Source: Alistipes timonensis
GTDB taxonomy: Bacteria; Bacteroidota; Bacteroidia; Bacteroidales; Muribaculaceae
DNA length: 50,737 bases
Direction: 5' to 3'
Assembly (NCBI GenBank): GCA_023663385.1
Contig: JAMPHO010000007.1
Coordinates: 1-50,737, forward strand
Shown here: positions 23,447 through 31,650 of the stretch, piece by piece
How the letters are laid out: each line of letters begins with the position of its first letter
How positions within the stretch are numbered: position 1 is the stretch's first letter
Notes under the pieces: generated by a model
Database searches by the model: none
The model's input: the letters and a program-made list of their open reading frames with translations, nothing else
Told to the model about the DNA's origin: nothing
Translations under genes and position numbers: made by a program

Positions 23447-24958
23447 TTACCGGGCTGCTTTCATCCGTTGTTTGTCGGAGGGGTTGATGGCCTTGCCTTT
23501 AAGTGCCTTGATGTAGGCGATAAGGTCGTCGTAAACGATGTTGGGCGAGGTGGCTATCACCTTGCCGCGGGTCAGGGGTGTCATATAGTCGCCCCCGTTG
23601 GCGAGGTAGTCGATGGTGGCAACCCTGTAGGTCGCTTCGGGATCGACGGGCTTACCGCCGATGGTCACAGACTCGCAACGCTTTGTCGAGGGGTCAAAGA
23701 TGGCCTCGGCTTCGGAGCTTACCCCGTCGCCTCCGCGGGTCGCCATAACGTCGAACGCTTCGAGGAGGTCCTTACCCTTGATTTCGAGCACGAGCACGCG
23801 GTTGGTGAACGGCTGCATCGAGATGATTTCACCCTGGGTTATGTCTCCCTTGGGAAGCGAACGGCGCAGGCTACCCTTGTTCATAAGCGCGAGGTCAACC
23901 TTGCCGCCGGCGATTTGCGCGCCACGGTCGCGGCAGAAGTCGGCCACGAAGTTAAGCAGTGCGGCGCCGTTGTTGTCGAGCGCCTTGGCAGTGCGGCCTA
24001 TTTTCTTACCCATGAGATCGTCGACCCCTTTGCGGTAGGGGGCGAGCAGCGCCTCTACCGCCGGATCGGCTGGCAGGTTCTTGTCGGCGATAACGGCGAG
24101 CTGGCTGTAGCGGGGGAGGGCCGTGCCGAGGCTGTCGAGATTGATGGTTACTTCGGTTATCTTAGTGCCGCTCTTGCCGTTCTGCGTCACCAGCACGGGC
24201 TTACCCTCGGCGTTGGCGACCCATTCGCGGCCGCTACCGGGCACGATTGTGGTGTGGGAGTGTCCCCCTAAAATCACGTCGATGTTTTTCGACGAGCGGG
24301 CTATATCCTCGTCCGACGGGTTCGGCATACCCGCGTAGCCAAGGTGGGTGAGCGCTACCACGACGTCGACACCTTCGAGGTTTTTGAGCACCCAGGCCGT
24401 TGAGTTGGCCGCGTCAACCACGTCGAGATAGCGCACTCCGTCGTAATTTCCCTCGGCTATCATCCCCTTGGGGTCGAGGTTTAGCCCTATGAAGCCGACT
24501 TTCTTACCTCCGAAATCAAAAATCTGATACGGGGCGAAGAGCGAGTCAAGGTCGGCGCGCTCCGAAAAGTCGTAGTTGGTTGAAATCCACCGCGCGCGGC
24601 TGAGGCCGACGTTGCGGGCCAGGGAGTCAACGCCGTTGTCGAAGTCGTGGTTGCCGAGAATCGCCAGGTCGTAGCCCAACAGGTTCATGGCCTCCATCTC
24701 GGCCCTGCCGCCGTAGAGCGTGAAGAAGAGAGTGCCCTGCACCGCGTCGCCGGCGTCGGCCAGCAGCACGTTGGGGTTTGCAGAGCGCACACTGTCGACT
24801 ATAGCCTTGCGTCGCGTGATGCCTCCCAGCCCCTTGTCGGTAGGGTCGAGCTGGCTGTGGGTATCGTTGGTGTGGAGAATTACCAACTCCTCGCCCAGCG
24901 CGTTGAGCGTTATCGCCGCGGATGCGGCCAGTATAAGTAAGCCATTTCTTAGTTTCAT
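23447..24958 (-). CDS. Secreted 5'-nucleotidase / UDP-sugar hydrolase family protein
   Basis: A 503-aa two-domain 5'-nucleotidase with a signal peptide (about 1-22). The N-terminal calcineurin-like metallophosphatase domain has VILHTNDTHSQ, LADAGDAVQGT, AILGNHDFDNG, ALTHLGYAG and ILGGHSHT, all metal ligands present. The C-terminal substrate domain has LMNKGSLRRSLPKGDITQGE, PFTNRVLVLEIKGKDL and YRVATIDYLANGGDYM. It would dephosphorylate nucleotides in the periplasm to recover nucleosides and phosphate. Many Bacteroidales carry the two domains on separate genes; here they are fused, as in UshA. It is divergent from the P-type ATPase gene. Confidence 0.92.
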   Translation of the reverse strand: MKLRNGLLILAASAAITLNALGEELVILHTNDTHSQLDPTDKGLGGITRRKAIVDSVRSANPNVLLADAGDAVQGTLFFTLYGGRAEMEAMNLLGYDLAILGNHDFDNGVDSLARNVGLSRARWISTNYDFSERADLDSLFAPYQIFDFGGKKVGFIGLNLDPKGMIAEGNYDGVRYLDVVDAANSTAWVLKNLEGVDVVVALTHLGYAGMPNPSDEDIARSSKNIDVILGGHSHTTIVPGSGREWVANAEGKPVLVTQNGKSGTKITEVTINLDSLGTALPRYSQLAVIADKNLPADPAVEALLAPYRKGVDDLMGKKIGRTAKALDNNGAALLNFVADFCRDRGAQIAGGKVDLALMNKGSLRRSLPKGDITQGEIISMQPFTNRVLVLEIKGKDLLEAFDVMATRGGDGVSSEAEAIFDPSTKRCESVTIGGKPVDPEATYRVATIDYLANGGDYMTPLTRGKVIATSPNIVYDDLIAYIKALKGKAINPSDKQRMKAAR

Positions 24959-24987
24959 ACGTTATATCGGTAGAGTGTTGTCTTTAA

Positions 24988-25018
24988 CGCGAAGTTACTA
25001 TTTTTTCGTAACTTCGCG
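24988..25018. promoter_or_regulatory. Palindromic divergent -7 boxes
   Basis: CGCGAAGTTAC (24988-24998) and GTAACTTCGCG (25008-25018) form a perfect 11-bp inverted repeat around nine bases. Each arm contains TAACTTCG oriented toward one of the divergent genes (minus: 24990-24997; plus: 25009-25016). The -33 region of each promoter would overlap the -7 region of the other. Confidence 0.55.
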
Positions 25019-25040
25019 GTGTTCCTGATGATATAACAAT

Positions 25041-27698
25041 ATGACGAAGAAATATGTCGGCCTCACCCAGGCCGAAGTGCTCGAAAGCCGTCAGCGGCAT
25101 GGTGCCAACGTGCTGACGCCTCCCGCCAAGGTGCCTCTTTGGAAGCGATTCCTGGAGAAATTTTCCGATCCTCTGATTATCATTCTGTTGGTAGCCGGAG
25201 TTCTGTCGGTCGGAATCTCGTTTTATGAATATTACGGCCTTGGACAGGGTGTGACCGTGTTTTTCGAGCCGGTAGGCATATTTATGGCCATTATCCTGGC
25301 AACGGGGCTGGCGTTTCTTTTCGAACTGAAAGCCGACAGGGAGTTCGCCATCCTCAACCGTGTGAACGACGACGAGCCGGTAACCGTGGTGCGCGGCGGC
25401 TCGCCGACGAGGGTTCCACGCCGCGACGTGGTGGTAGGGGACATCGTGGTTCTTGAAACCGGGGGCGAAATCCCAGCCGACGGCGAGCTGCTCGAAGCGG
25501 TAAGCCTCAGCGTTGACGAATCGACCTTGACCGGGGAGCCTGTATGCCGGAAGACTACCGATGAGGCTCATTTCGACCCCGATGCAACTTTCCCTTCCAA
25601 CCATGCCCTGCGGGGTACCAAGGTTATGGAGGGGCACGGCGTGATGAGGGTGACGGCTGTTGGCGACTCGACTGAGAACGGCAAGGTTTTCGTGGCCTCC
25701 ACCATCGACGATAGCGTGAAAACACCTCTCAACGAGCAGCTCGACGGCCTTGGGAAACTCATAACCCGCATAGCGTATATCTTCGCCGCGGCCGTGGTTG
25801 CCGGACGCATAGCCATGTACTTCATCAATGCCGATTTCGAGTGGGTGTCGTTCCTGGCCTACCTTTTGCAGACCGCCATGATAGCGGTGACACTGGTGGT
25901 GGTTTCGGTGCCCGAGGGGCTCCCGATGGCGGTTACACTCTCACTTGCCTACTCGATGCGCCGTATGCTGAAAACCAACAATCTGGTCAGGAAGATGCAC
26001 GCATGCGAGACTATGGGTGCCGCTACGGTGATTTGTACCGACAAAACCGGGACACTCACCCGCAACCAGATGCGCGTAAGCGAGGCGCTTTTCTTCGGCA
26101 ATCCCCCCAAGGGGCTTGTCGAAGCCTCGATAGCCGCCAACTCCACGGCCCAGCTCGACCTCTCTGATGGCGCGCCGCAGGTGATAGGCAACCCTACAGA
26201 GGGCGCCCTCCTGCTGTGGCTCCACGACCAGGGTGTCGATTACGCCCCCCTGCGTTCCAGCCTCGAAAGGGTGGAGGAACTCCCGTTCTCCACTGAGCGC
26301 AAGTATATGGCCACAGCCGTCAGGGACGATTCGGGCCGGGTGACGCTCTATGTGAAGGGTGCCCCCGAAATCGTATACGGGCTCTGCTCCGACAACGCGG
26401 GTATTTCGCGCGACGAACTCGACGCCCGCCTGCGCGAGTGGCAGAACCAGGCCATGCGCACCCTCGGCTTCGCTTATAAGGAACTCGCTCCGGGCGAGAA
26501 GCCGATTGCCGACGGCAAGGTAGTTGCCGACGGGCTGCGCTTCCTTGGCATCGCTGCCATATCAGACCCAGTGCGCGACGAGGTTCCCGCGGCAGTGGCC
26601 GAGGTAACCGGGGCGGGTGTGAAGGTGAAAATCGTAACGGGCGACACTCCGGGCACCGCCAAGGAGATCGGCAGGCAGATCGGTCTCTGGAACGATAGTG
26701 TCGATTCCGATCGCCAGATTATCACGGGCACGGAGTTCGCCGAGCTTTCCGACAGCGAGCTCGCCGACCGGGTAGGGGATCTCAAAATCATTGCCCGCGC
26801 GCGGCCTATGGATAAGAAGCGCCTTGTGGAGGCGCTCCAGGCCAAGGGTGAGGTAGTGGCCGTCACCGGCGACGGCACCAACGACGCCCCGGCGCTCAAA
26901 GCCGCCCATGTGGGCCTCTCGATGGGCGACGGCACTTCCGTTGCCAAGGAGGCTTCCGACATAACGATTGTCGACAATTCATTCTCCTCGATTGGGAGGG
27001 CCGTGATGTGGGGCCGCTCGCTATACCGTAACATCCAGCGGTTCATCCTGTTCCAGATGACGGTCAACGTTGCCGCGAGCCTTATAGTGCTGTTCGGCTC
27101 CCTGATGGGTATGCAGTCGCCTCTGACAGTGACGCAGATGCTTTGGGTGAACCTTATTATGGACACTTTCGCCGCGATGGCGCTGGCATCACTCCCCCCG
27201 TCGCGCTCCGTCATGGAGGAGAAGCCGCGCAGCCGCTCGGCGTTCATAATCAATGGCGCTATGTGGCGCTTCATCGGATGGGTCGGCGGCATCTTCTTTC
27301 TCCTGTTGCTCGGATTGCTCTACTACCTGGAGCACACGTCGATAACCTCTCTGACGCAGATTGGCAGGGTGCCGCTGCACGGCAACACGGGGCTGTCGCC
27401 TTACGAGCTGTCGGTGTTCTTTACCATTTTCGTGTTCCTTCAATTCTGGAATATGTTCAATGCCCGGGCATTCGCGACAGGGCGCTCCGCCTTCCATTTC
27501 AAAGGGTGCGGCGAGTTCTTGCTCATAGCGCTCGCCATCTGCGGCGGGCAAATCGCGATTGTGCAGATTGTGGGAGCGATTAATCCTGATTTCTTCAACG
27601 CCGTGCCCCTTAGCTTCATCGACTGGGTGATTATCATCGCCTCAACCTCATCGGTACTTTGGCTTGGCGAACTCGCCCGTCTCTTCCGCCGCGGATAG
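25041..27698 (+). CDS. Calcium-type (P2) cation-transporting P-type ATPase
   Basis: A P-type ATPase of 885 aa, the usual length of PMCA/SERCA-like bacterial pumps. Order: cytoplasmic N-terminus (LTQAEVLESRQRHGANVL), two membrane helices, actuator domain with LTGEP (TGE at 164-166), helices with VPEGLP (PEGLP 291-295), phosphorylation site D334 in ICTDKTGTLT, nucleotide domain with KGAPE, hinge VTGDGTNDAPALKAAHVG, and six C-terminal helices with MLWVNLIMDTFAAMAL. The PEGLP and NxxxD signatures indicate Ca2+ export, though Mn2+ is possible. Its stop abuts the stop of the convergent hom gene with no gap, leaving no room for a terminator between them. Confidence 0.94.
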   Translation: MTKKYVGLTQAEVLESRQRHGANVLTPPAKVPLWKRFLEKFSDPLIIILLVAGVLSVGISFYEYYGLGQGVTVFFEPVGIFMAIILATGLAFLFELKADREFAILNRVNDDEPVTVVRGGSPTRVPRRDVVVGDIVVLETGGEIPADGELLEAVSLSVDESTLTGEPVCRKTTDEAHFDPDATFPSNHALRGTKVMEGHGVMRVTAVGDSTENGKVFVASTIDDSVKTPLNEQLDGLGKLITRIAYIFAAAVVAGRIAMYFINADFEWVSFLAYLLQTAMIAVTLVVVSVPEGLPMAVTLSLAYSMRRMLKTNNLVRKMHACETMGAATVICTDKTGTLTRNQMRVSEALFFGNPPKGLVEASIAANSTAQLDLSDGAPQVIGNPTEGALLLWLHDQGVDYAPLRSSLERVEELPFSTERKYMATAVRDDSGRVTLYVKGAPEIVYGLCSDNAGISRDELDARLREWQNQAMRTLGFAYKELAPGEKPIADGKVVADGLRFLGIAAISDPVRDEVPAAVAEVTGAGVKVKIVTGDTPGTAKEIGRQIGLWNDSVDSDRQIITGTEFAELSDSELADRVGDLKIIARARPMDKKRLVEALQAKGEVVAVTGDGTNDAPALKAAHVGLSMGDGTSVAKEASDITIVDNSFSSIGRAVMWGRSLYRNIQRFILFQMTVNVAASLIVLFGSLMGMQSPLTVTQMLWVNLIMDTFAAMALASLPPSRSVMEEKPRSRSAFIINGAMWRFIGWVGGIFFLLLLGLLYYLEHTSITSLTQIGRVPLHGNTGLSPYELSVFFTIFVFLQFWNMFNARAFATGRSAFHFKGCGEFLLIALAICGGQIAIVQIVGAINPDFFNAVPLSFIDWVIIIASTSSVLWLGELARLFRRG

Positions 27699-28934
27699 TC
27701 AGGAGTCCGCCCCCAGGGTGAGCCCTTCGTCGGGGAAGAATGTGGGGAAGTCGCAGAGGAACACGTCCGGGGCCAAGAGGTGGTCGCGGGCGGCTATGAG
27801 GTCGCGCAGAAGTATGTCGCCTATTATGTAGCGGTAGGTGGCAGAGCGGTATTCCTCGCGCACTTCAAGGAAAGGGAGCAGCGAGGGGATGTCGGTCGCG
27901 CTGTAGCGTACGTAGACCCTCAGCGCCACGTCGGTTGTGTATGTCGGGCGTCCGCGGAACGCGGTTTTCTTGTACTCGTAGCGGTAATCATGGCGGCGAG
28001 CCATTATGTCGCTCAGCAGCGAGGAGGCGGTGGGGAGGCCTCCGGCACCCTTGCCGAACATAAACTGGCGGTCGTAGCACTCGCCGCGGATTACCACGCC
28101 GTTGTACTCATCGTCGACGGAGTAGATGTATTTGCTTCGGTCCACAAACTCCGGCATCACGAACATGGCAAACCTGTCGTCGGCGACTTTCGCCACCTGG
28201 GCGACGAGTTTGATTTTGTACCCTTTTTCGCAGGCGAAGCGTATGTCGTTGTCGTCGATGGTTGATATTCCGTAGGTGAACACCTCTTCGGGGGCGACGT
28301 AGACACCGAGGGCGTGCATCGTAATGATAATCAGTTTGTAGAGCGAGTCGCGCCCCTCGATGTCGTTCGACGGGTCGCTTTCGGCGAATCCGAGTTCCTG
28401 AGCTCGGCGTAGCGCGTCGCGGTACCCCTCGCCGTGGTCGAACACCCGCGACAGTATGTAGTTCGACGATCCGTTGAGTATTCCCTTGACTTCGAGCAGC
28501 AGGTCGTTGTCGTAGTATTCTTCAAGATTCCTGATAACGGGAATCGAGCCGCATGAGGAGGCGTCGTAGAGCAGGGCCGAGCCTGTTTGGCGTTGCAACT
28601 CCACAAGCTCGGGCAGGTGGCGGGCTATCATGGCCTTGTTGCCGCTTACCACGGCCTTGCCGCGCCGAAGGGCCTCGCTGACGATGCGCCAAGAGGCTTT
28701 GGCATCGTCGATTACCTCGACTATGAGGTTTATTTCCGGGTCGTCGAGAAGGTCGGAGGGGTTATTGGTGAAGAGTGCCGGGTTAATATCGGTACCCCGG
28801 GGTTTCGCGAGGTCGCGCACGGCTATGCGGCGTATCTCGGCGTTGGCGTTGCGGGCGCGCCCTACCACGGTGTATAGCGCCCGTCCTACGGTGCCGAAGC
28901 CGAATAGTCCGATCTGTATTTTATTTTGTTTCAT
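27699..28934 (-). CDS. hom: Homoserine dehydrogenase
   Basis: Monofunctional homoserine dehydrogenase (411 aa) reducing aspartate semialdehyde to homoserine, the branch-point substrate for MetX encoded just upstream. The Rossmann start IQIGLFGFGTVGRALYTVV binds NAD(P). The catalytic domain has VKGILNGSSNYILSR, AQELGFAESDPSNDIEGRDS (motif with the catalytic Asp/Lys region) and GAGGLPTASSLLSDI. The last 85 residues, from DYRYEYKKTAF, would be where an ACT domain sits; the match is poor and short. No aspartokinase is fused. It is the third gene of the methionine operon, 15 bases after metX, so under the leader at 31302-31608. Confidence 0.93.
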   Translation of the reverse strand: MKQNKIQIGLFGFGTVGRALYTVVGRARNANAEIRRIAVRDLAKPRGTDINPALFTNNPSDLLDDPEINLIVEVIDDAKASWRIVSEALRRGKAVVSGNKAMIARHLPELVELQRQTGSALLYDASSCGSIPVIRNLEEYYDNDLLLEVKGILNGSSNYILSRVFDHGEGYRDALRRAQELGFAESDPSNDIEGRDSLYKLIIITMHALGVYVAPEEVFTYGISTIDDNDIRFACEKGYKIKLVAQVAKVADDRFAMFVMPEFVDRSKYIYSVDDEYNGVVIRGECYDRQFMFGKGAGGLPTASSLLSDIMARRHDYRYEYKKTAFRGRPTYTTDVALRVYVRYSATDIPSLLPFLEVREEYRSATYRYIIGDILLRDLIAARDHLLAPDVFLCDFPTFFPDEGLTLGADS

Positions 28935-28949
28935 CGTTTGGTCTGAGAG

Positions 28950-29969
28950 TTATTTATTAATGAATGGCACCAGTATGTCGTTGAGCTGGCGGTGCTCGGT
29001 GAGGAAGCCGTCGTGACCCAGCGGGGAGCTGATTTCCCGGTAGACGCAGTTTGGGAGCTTGGATGCGAGCGAGCGTGTTTCAGCCGGGGTGAATACAATG
29101 TCGGTGGTCAGCCCGATCATAATGGCGGGCATCGTCAAGCGGTCGAGGGCCTGTTGCAGTCCACCCCTTCCGCGGCCGATGTCGTGGGTGTCGAACGCGT
29201 CGAGAATCGCGACATAGGAGTAGGCGTTGTAGCGGCGGCACAGTTTCTCACCCTGATGGGTCTGGTAGGTACACGCCCTGTGCGGCGCCCCTGCCGGGAG
29301 GTCGTTGGGGTCGAGCTGTGTCGCGTTGTACCCCTCCGGACCGCGGTAAGATAGGAGCCCGATAGCTCGTGCCGCCGCCATACCGGCCATACCAGCGTCG
29401 GGGTGTCGTTCGCCGAATGTCGCGTCGGCCTGTATGGCCATACGCTGTGTCTGGTCGATGGCGATGCTCCAGGGCGATGCTTTGGCGTCGGTGGCGATCA
29501 GGATTAGCCTTTCGAACCGCTCAGGCTCCTCGGCGGCCCACTCCAAAGCCTGGAAGCCGCCGACCGAGCTGCCCACCAAAGTGCGGAAACGCTTAATACC
29601 CAACACGTCGGCTAACAGTCGGTGCGCCCGGGCCATATCGCGGATGGTCAATTTCGGGAAGTCGCCGTAATACGGTTCCCCGGTGCGGGGGTCGGTGCTG
29701 AGAGGGCCGGTGGTGCCATAGTGCGAGCCGAGTATGTTGGCGCACACAGTGAAGTGGCGCGCGGGGTCGAGAAACGCGCCATCCTCGACCGTGTGGGGCC
29801 ACCAGTCTGCCACGTCGCTGTTGGCCGTCAGCGCGTGGCACACCCACACGGCGTTGCTCCCATCGGCGTTCAGTTCGCCGAAAGTGTGGTACGCTATGGT
29901 GAGCTCGGGGAGCTCCCCCCCGAGTTCCAGAGGGAAGGGTTTGTCGTGTTTGTAATATTTGACGCTCAT
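28950..29969 (-). CDS. metX: Homoserine O-acetyltransferase
   Basis: MetX (339 aa), an alpha/beta-hydrolase that acetylates homoserine with acetyl-CoA. The oxyanion-region motif WVCHALTANSDV and the family segment LGSHYGTTGPLSTDPRTGEPY are present. The catalytic triad is probably S135 in LVGSSVGGFQALEW, D290 in GLTTDIVFTP and H319 in SPLGHDGFL. The assignment as acetyl- rather than succinyl-transferase is by family resemblance and by the neighbouring O-acetylhomoserine-type sulfhydrylase. It lies 12 bases after metY and 15 before hom on the same strand. Confidence 0.95.
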   Translation of the reverse strand: MSVKYYKHDKPFPLELGGELPELTIAYHTFGELNADGSNAVWVCHALTANSDVADWWPHTVEDGAFLDPARHFTVCANILGSHYGTTGPLSTDPRTGEPYYGDFPKLTIRDMARAHRLLADVLGIKRFRTLVGSSVGGFQALEWAAEEPERFERLILIATDAKASPWSIAIDQTQRMAIQADATFGERHPDAGMAGMAAARAIGLLSYRGPEGYNATQLDPNDLPAGAPHRACTYQTHQGEKLCRRYNAYSYVAILDAFDTHDIGRGRGGLQQALDRLTMPAIMIGLTTDIVFTPAETRSLASKLPNCVYREISSPLGHDGFLTEHRQLNDILVPFINK

Positions 29970-29981
29970 AAACGTTGCCTG

Positions 29982-31301
29982 TCAGTTTGTTTCTTCGGAA
30001 ATAAGTCCGGCTGCCACCATCGCCTGGCGGAAATCGTCGATAATATCCTCGGCATCCTCCAGCCCGAGCGACACGCGGAGCAGGGTGGGGGTGACTCCCG
30101 CCGCTTCGAGGTCGGCCTCGGAGAGTTGTTTGTGGGTGGTCGACGCGGGATGGGTCACAACCGTAATCGAATCACCGATCATCGTCATATGGGCGGCGAG
30201 CTTCAGCGCCTCCACGAACTTCACTGTGGTTTCCAGCGACCCTTGAAGCTCGACGGTCAGCACGCCGGAGCAGCCGAAACGGAAATATTTCGCTGCCTTC
30301 TCGTGGCCCGGGTGCCCTTCGAAGCCTACGAAGCTTACGCGCTTTACCCCCGGCGCGCTTCTTAGCCATTCGGCCAGGCGGCGGGTCGATTCGGCCTGGT
30401 GGCGCGCCCGGAGCGAGAGGGTCTCCAGCCCCAGCAACATTAGGTAGCTGTCGAACGCCGATGGTGAGGCACCGAAGTCGCGCAGACCGTCGACTCGGCA
30501 CTTCACAATGAACGCGGCGGGGCCGAACGCCTCCCGTAGGTTCAGTCCGTGGTACCCCTCCGAAGGGCCGTCGATCGAGGGGTATTTGCCGTTGCCCCAG
30601 TCGAAACGCCCCGAGTCAACAACCACGCCCCCCATCGCCGTGCCGTGGCCGTTGATCCATTTTGTGGCTGAGTCAACTATGATGTCGGCACCCCAGTCGA
30701 ACGGATTGCAGAGGTAGCCCCCCGCGCCGAATGTGTTGTCGATTATCAGCGGAATCCCGGCGGCGTGCGCCACCGCGGCGAGCCCCTCGATGTCGGCCAC
30801 TCCGCAGGTCGGGTTACCCATACTTTCGGCGAACAGGCAGCGGGTTTTCTCGTCGATAAGCGCTGCGAAGTCGGCGGGGTCTTCAGAGTGTGCGATTCTG
30901 ACATCGATGCAGAGCTTCCTCAGCGAGTGGCGGAAGAGGTTATAGGTGCCACCGTAGAGGAGCGGGGAGGCCACAATATTGTCGCCGGCTGAGGCCAGCG
31001 CGGTTACGGCGATAAGAATGGCCGACATCCCCGAGGCCACGGCAAGCGCGCCTACACCTCCGTAGAGCGCGGCGATGCGTTCCTCGTAGGCCGAAGTCGT
31101 CGGGTTTTGCAGACGGGTGTAGATGTTGCCCGGTTCGGAAAGCTCGAAAAGGTTGGCGGCGTACTCGCAGCTCTTGAAGCGGTAAGCGGCGGTAGGGTAG
31201 ATGGCAACGCCGCGCGAGCCTGTGGCTTCGTCGGGGCGGAGTCCCGCGTGTATCTGGCGGGTGGCGAATCGCAGATTCTTCATATCGTTTTGCTGTTTCA
31301 T
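29982..31301 (-). CDS. metY: O-acetylhomoserine aminocarboxypropyltransferase
   Basis: MetY (439 aa), a PLP-dependent Cys/Met metabolism enzyme that makes homocysteine from O-acetylhomoserine and sulfide. The start FATRQIHAGLRPDEATGSRG and the segment YTRLQNPTTSAYEERIAALYGG are typical. The PLP Lys is probably K214 in DSATKWINGHGTAMGG, and IDNTFGAGGYLCNP is the conserved Asp region. The length above 420 favours MetY over MetB/MetC. It is the first structural gene after the attenuator leader. The start is ATG 31301; ATG 31283 is possible. Confidence 0.95.
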   Translation of the reverse strand: MKQQNDMKNLRFATRQIHAGLRPDEATGSRGVAIYPTAAYRFKSCEYAANLFELSEPGNIYTRLQNPTTSAYEERIAALYGGVGALAVASGMSAILIAVTALASAGDNIVASPLLYGGTYNLFRHSLRKLCIDVRIAHSEDPADFAALIDEKTRCLFAESMGNPTCGVADIEGLAAVAHAAGIPLIIDNTFGAGGYLCNPFDWGADIIVDSATKWINGHGTAMGGVVVDSGRFDWGNGKYPSIDGPSEGYHGLNLREAFGPAAFIVKCRVDGLRDFGASPSAFDSYLMLLGLETLSLRARHQAESTRRLAEWLRSAPGVKRVSFVGFEGHPGHEKAAKYFRFGCSGVLTVELQGSLETTVKFVEALKLAAHMTMIGDSITVVTHPASTTHKQLSEADLEAAGVTPTLLRVSLGLEDAEDIIDDFRQAMVAAGLISEETN

Positions 31302-31316
31302 AATTCGTTTTGATTA

Positions 31317-31331
31317 GTCGGCCAGGCCGAC
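31317..31331. promoter_or_regulatory. Palindrome just upstream of metY
   Basis: GTCGGCC-A-GGCCGAC is a perfect 7-bp inverted repeat with one central base, between the attenuator terminator and the metY start (16 bases upstream). It could be an operator or a hairpin near the ribosome-binding region. No regulator is assigned. Confidence 0.4.
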
Positions 31332-31346
31332 GTGTATATAAAAAAT

Positions 31347-31375
31347 CACCGGCCCCCGAGGTTCGGGAGCCGGTG
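31347..31375 (-). terminator. Attenuator terminator of the met operon
   Basis: On the minus strand CACCGGCTCCCGA pairs with TCGGGGGCCGGTG (13 bp with one G-U pair, loop ACC), then six T's (31345-31340). It is a canonical intrinsic terminator placed 38 bases before the metY start and 29 bases after the leader-peptide stop, so it can end transcription before the operon. Confidence 0.92.
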
Positions 31376-31417
31376 TAATGATGTCGAGTATATATGCGAG
31401 AACTCACCCCCGGCTCC
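31366..31417 (-). promoter_or_regulatory. Antiterminator pairing of the met leader
   Basis: GGAGCCGG in the last codons of the leader frame (31417-31410) is perfectly complementary to CCGGCTCC (31373-31366), which is part of the 5' arm of the terminator. The two pairings exclude each other. A ribosome at the leader stop codon would cover 31410-31417 and leave the terminator free to form. A ribosome held at the first Met codons would expose it and allow the antiterminator. Confidence 0.85.
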
Positions 31418-31511
31418 GTCGGCAGCGCATCATCATCATACCCATCATCATAGCCTCGGCGGCGGCGGCCGTCGGGGTAAAGTTGGTTGAGTATTTCGAT
31501 GCGGTAATCAT
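31404..31511 (-). CDS. Methionine-rich leader peptide of the met operon
   Basis: A 35-codon open frame on the minus strand, ATG 31511 to TGA 31404. It begins MITASKYSTNFTPTAAAAEA, then has three Met codons, one Gly codon and four Met codons (31451-31428), and ends RCRRSRG. Seven Met in eight positions cannot be accidental in a region directly before metY-metX-hom. It lies between a good promoter and an intrinsic terminator whose 5' arm can pair with the last codons of this frame. The peptide itself probably has no function; its translation is the sensor. Low charged tRNA-Met would stall the ribosome at codons 21-28, permitting antitermination. It has no Shine-Dalgarno motif, as is usual in this phylum. 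Confidence 0.88.
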   Translation of the reverse strand: MITASKYSTNFTPTAAAAEAMMMGMMMMRCRRSRG

Positions 31512-31547
31512 TCCGTTAAGAGTCGTTTTCGGTGGGTTCTACAAAAT

Positions 31548-31570
31548 GTTAAAGGCGTTTCTCCTTTAAC
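31548..31570 (-). promoter_or_regulatory. 5' hairpin of the met leader RNA
   Basis: GTTAAAGG / CCTTTAAC form a perfect 8-bp stem with a seven-base loop, beginning one base after the predicted transcript start (about 31571). There is no T tract. It probably stabilises the 5' end or forms a pause hairpin (inference). Confidence 0.55.
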
Positions 31571-31577
31571 TACGGCG

Positions 31578-31608
31578 CAAAGTTATGTTTTTTGCTTCAA
31601 ACTTCCAA
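31578..31608 (-). promoter_or_regulatory. Promoter of the met operon leader
   Basis: TAACTTTG (31578-31585, minus strand) with TTG (31606-31608) at a spacing of 20 bases. The predicted start is near 31571, giving a 270-base leader before metY. The -33 box lies 43 bases after the tolC stop, and I see no terminator between them. Confidence 0.75.
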
Positions 31609-31650
31609 GGCTTCAGGCTTTTTTTCTTCCTGTTTTCTGCCGAATGATAA

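Noticed and set aside
31378..31569. Plus-strand frame of 63 codons across the met leader, with a His/Ile-rich stretch
   Set aside because: It is the complement of the Met-codon run and the leader hairpins; it has no promoter box and no family resemblance.
31302..31611. SAM riboswitch upstream of metY
   Set aside because: I found no aptamer-like set of helices; the region is accounted for by the leader frame, two hairpins and the terminator. A covariance-model search would settle it.
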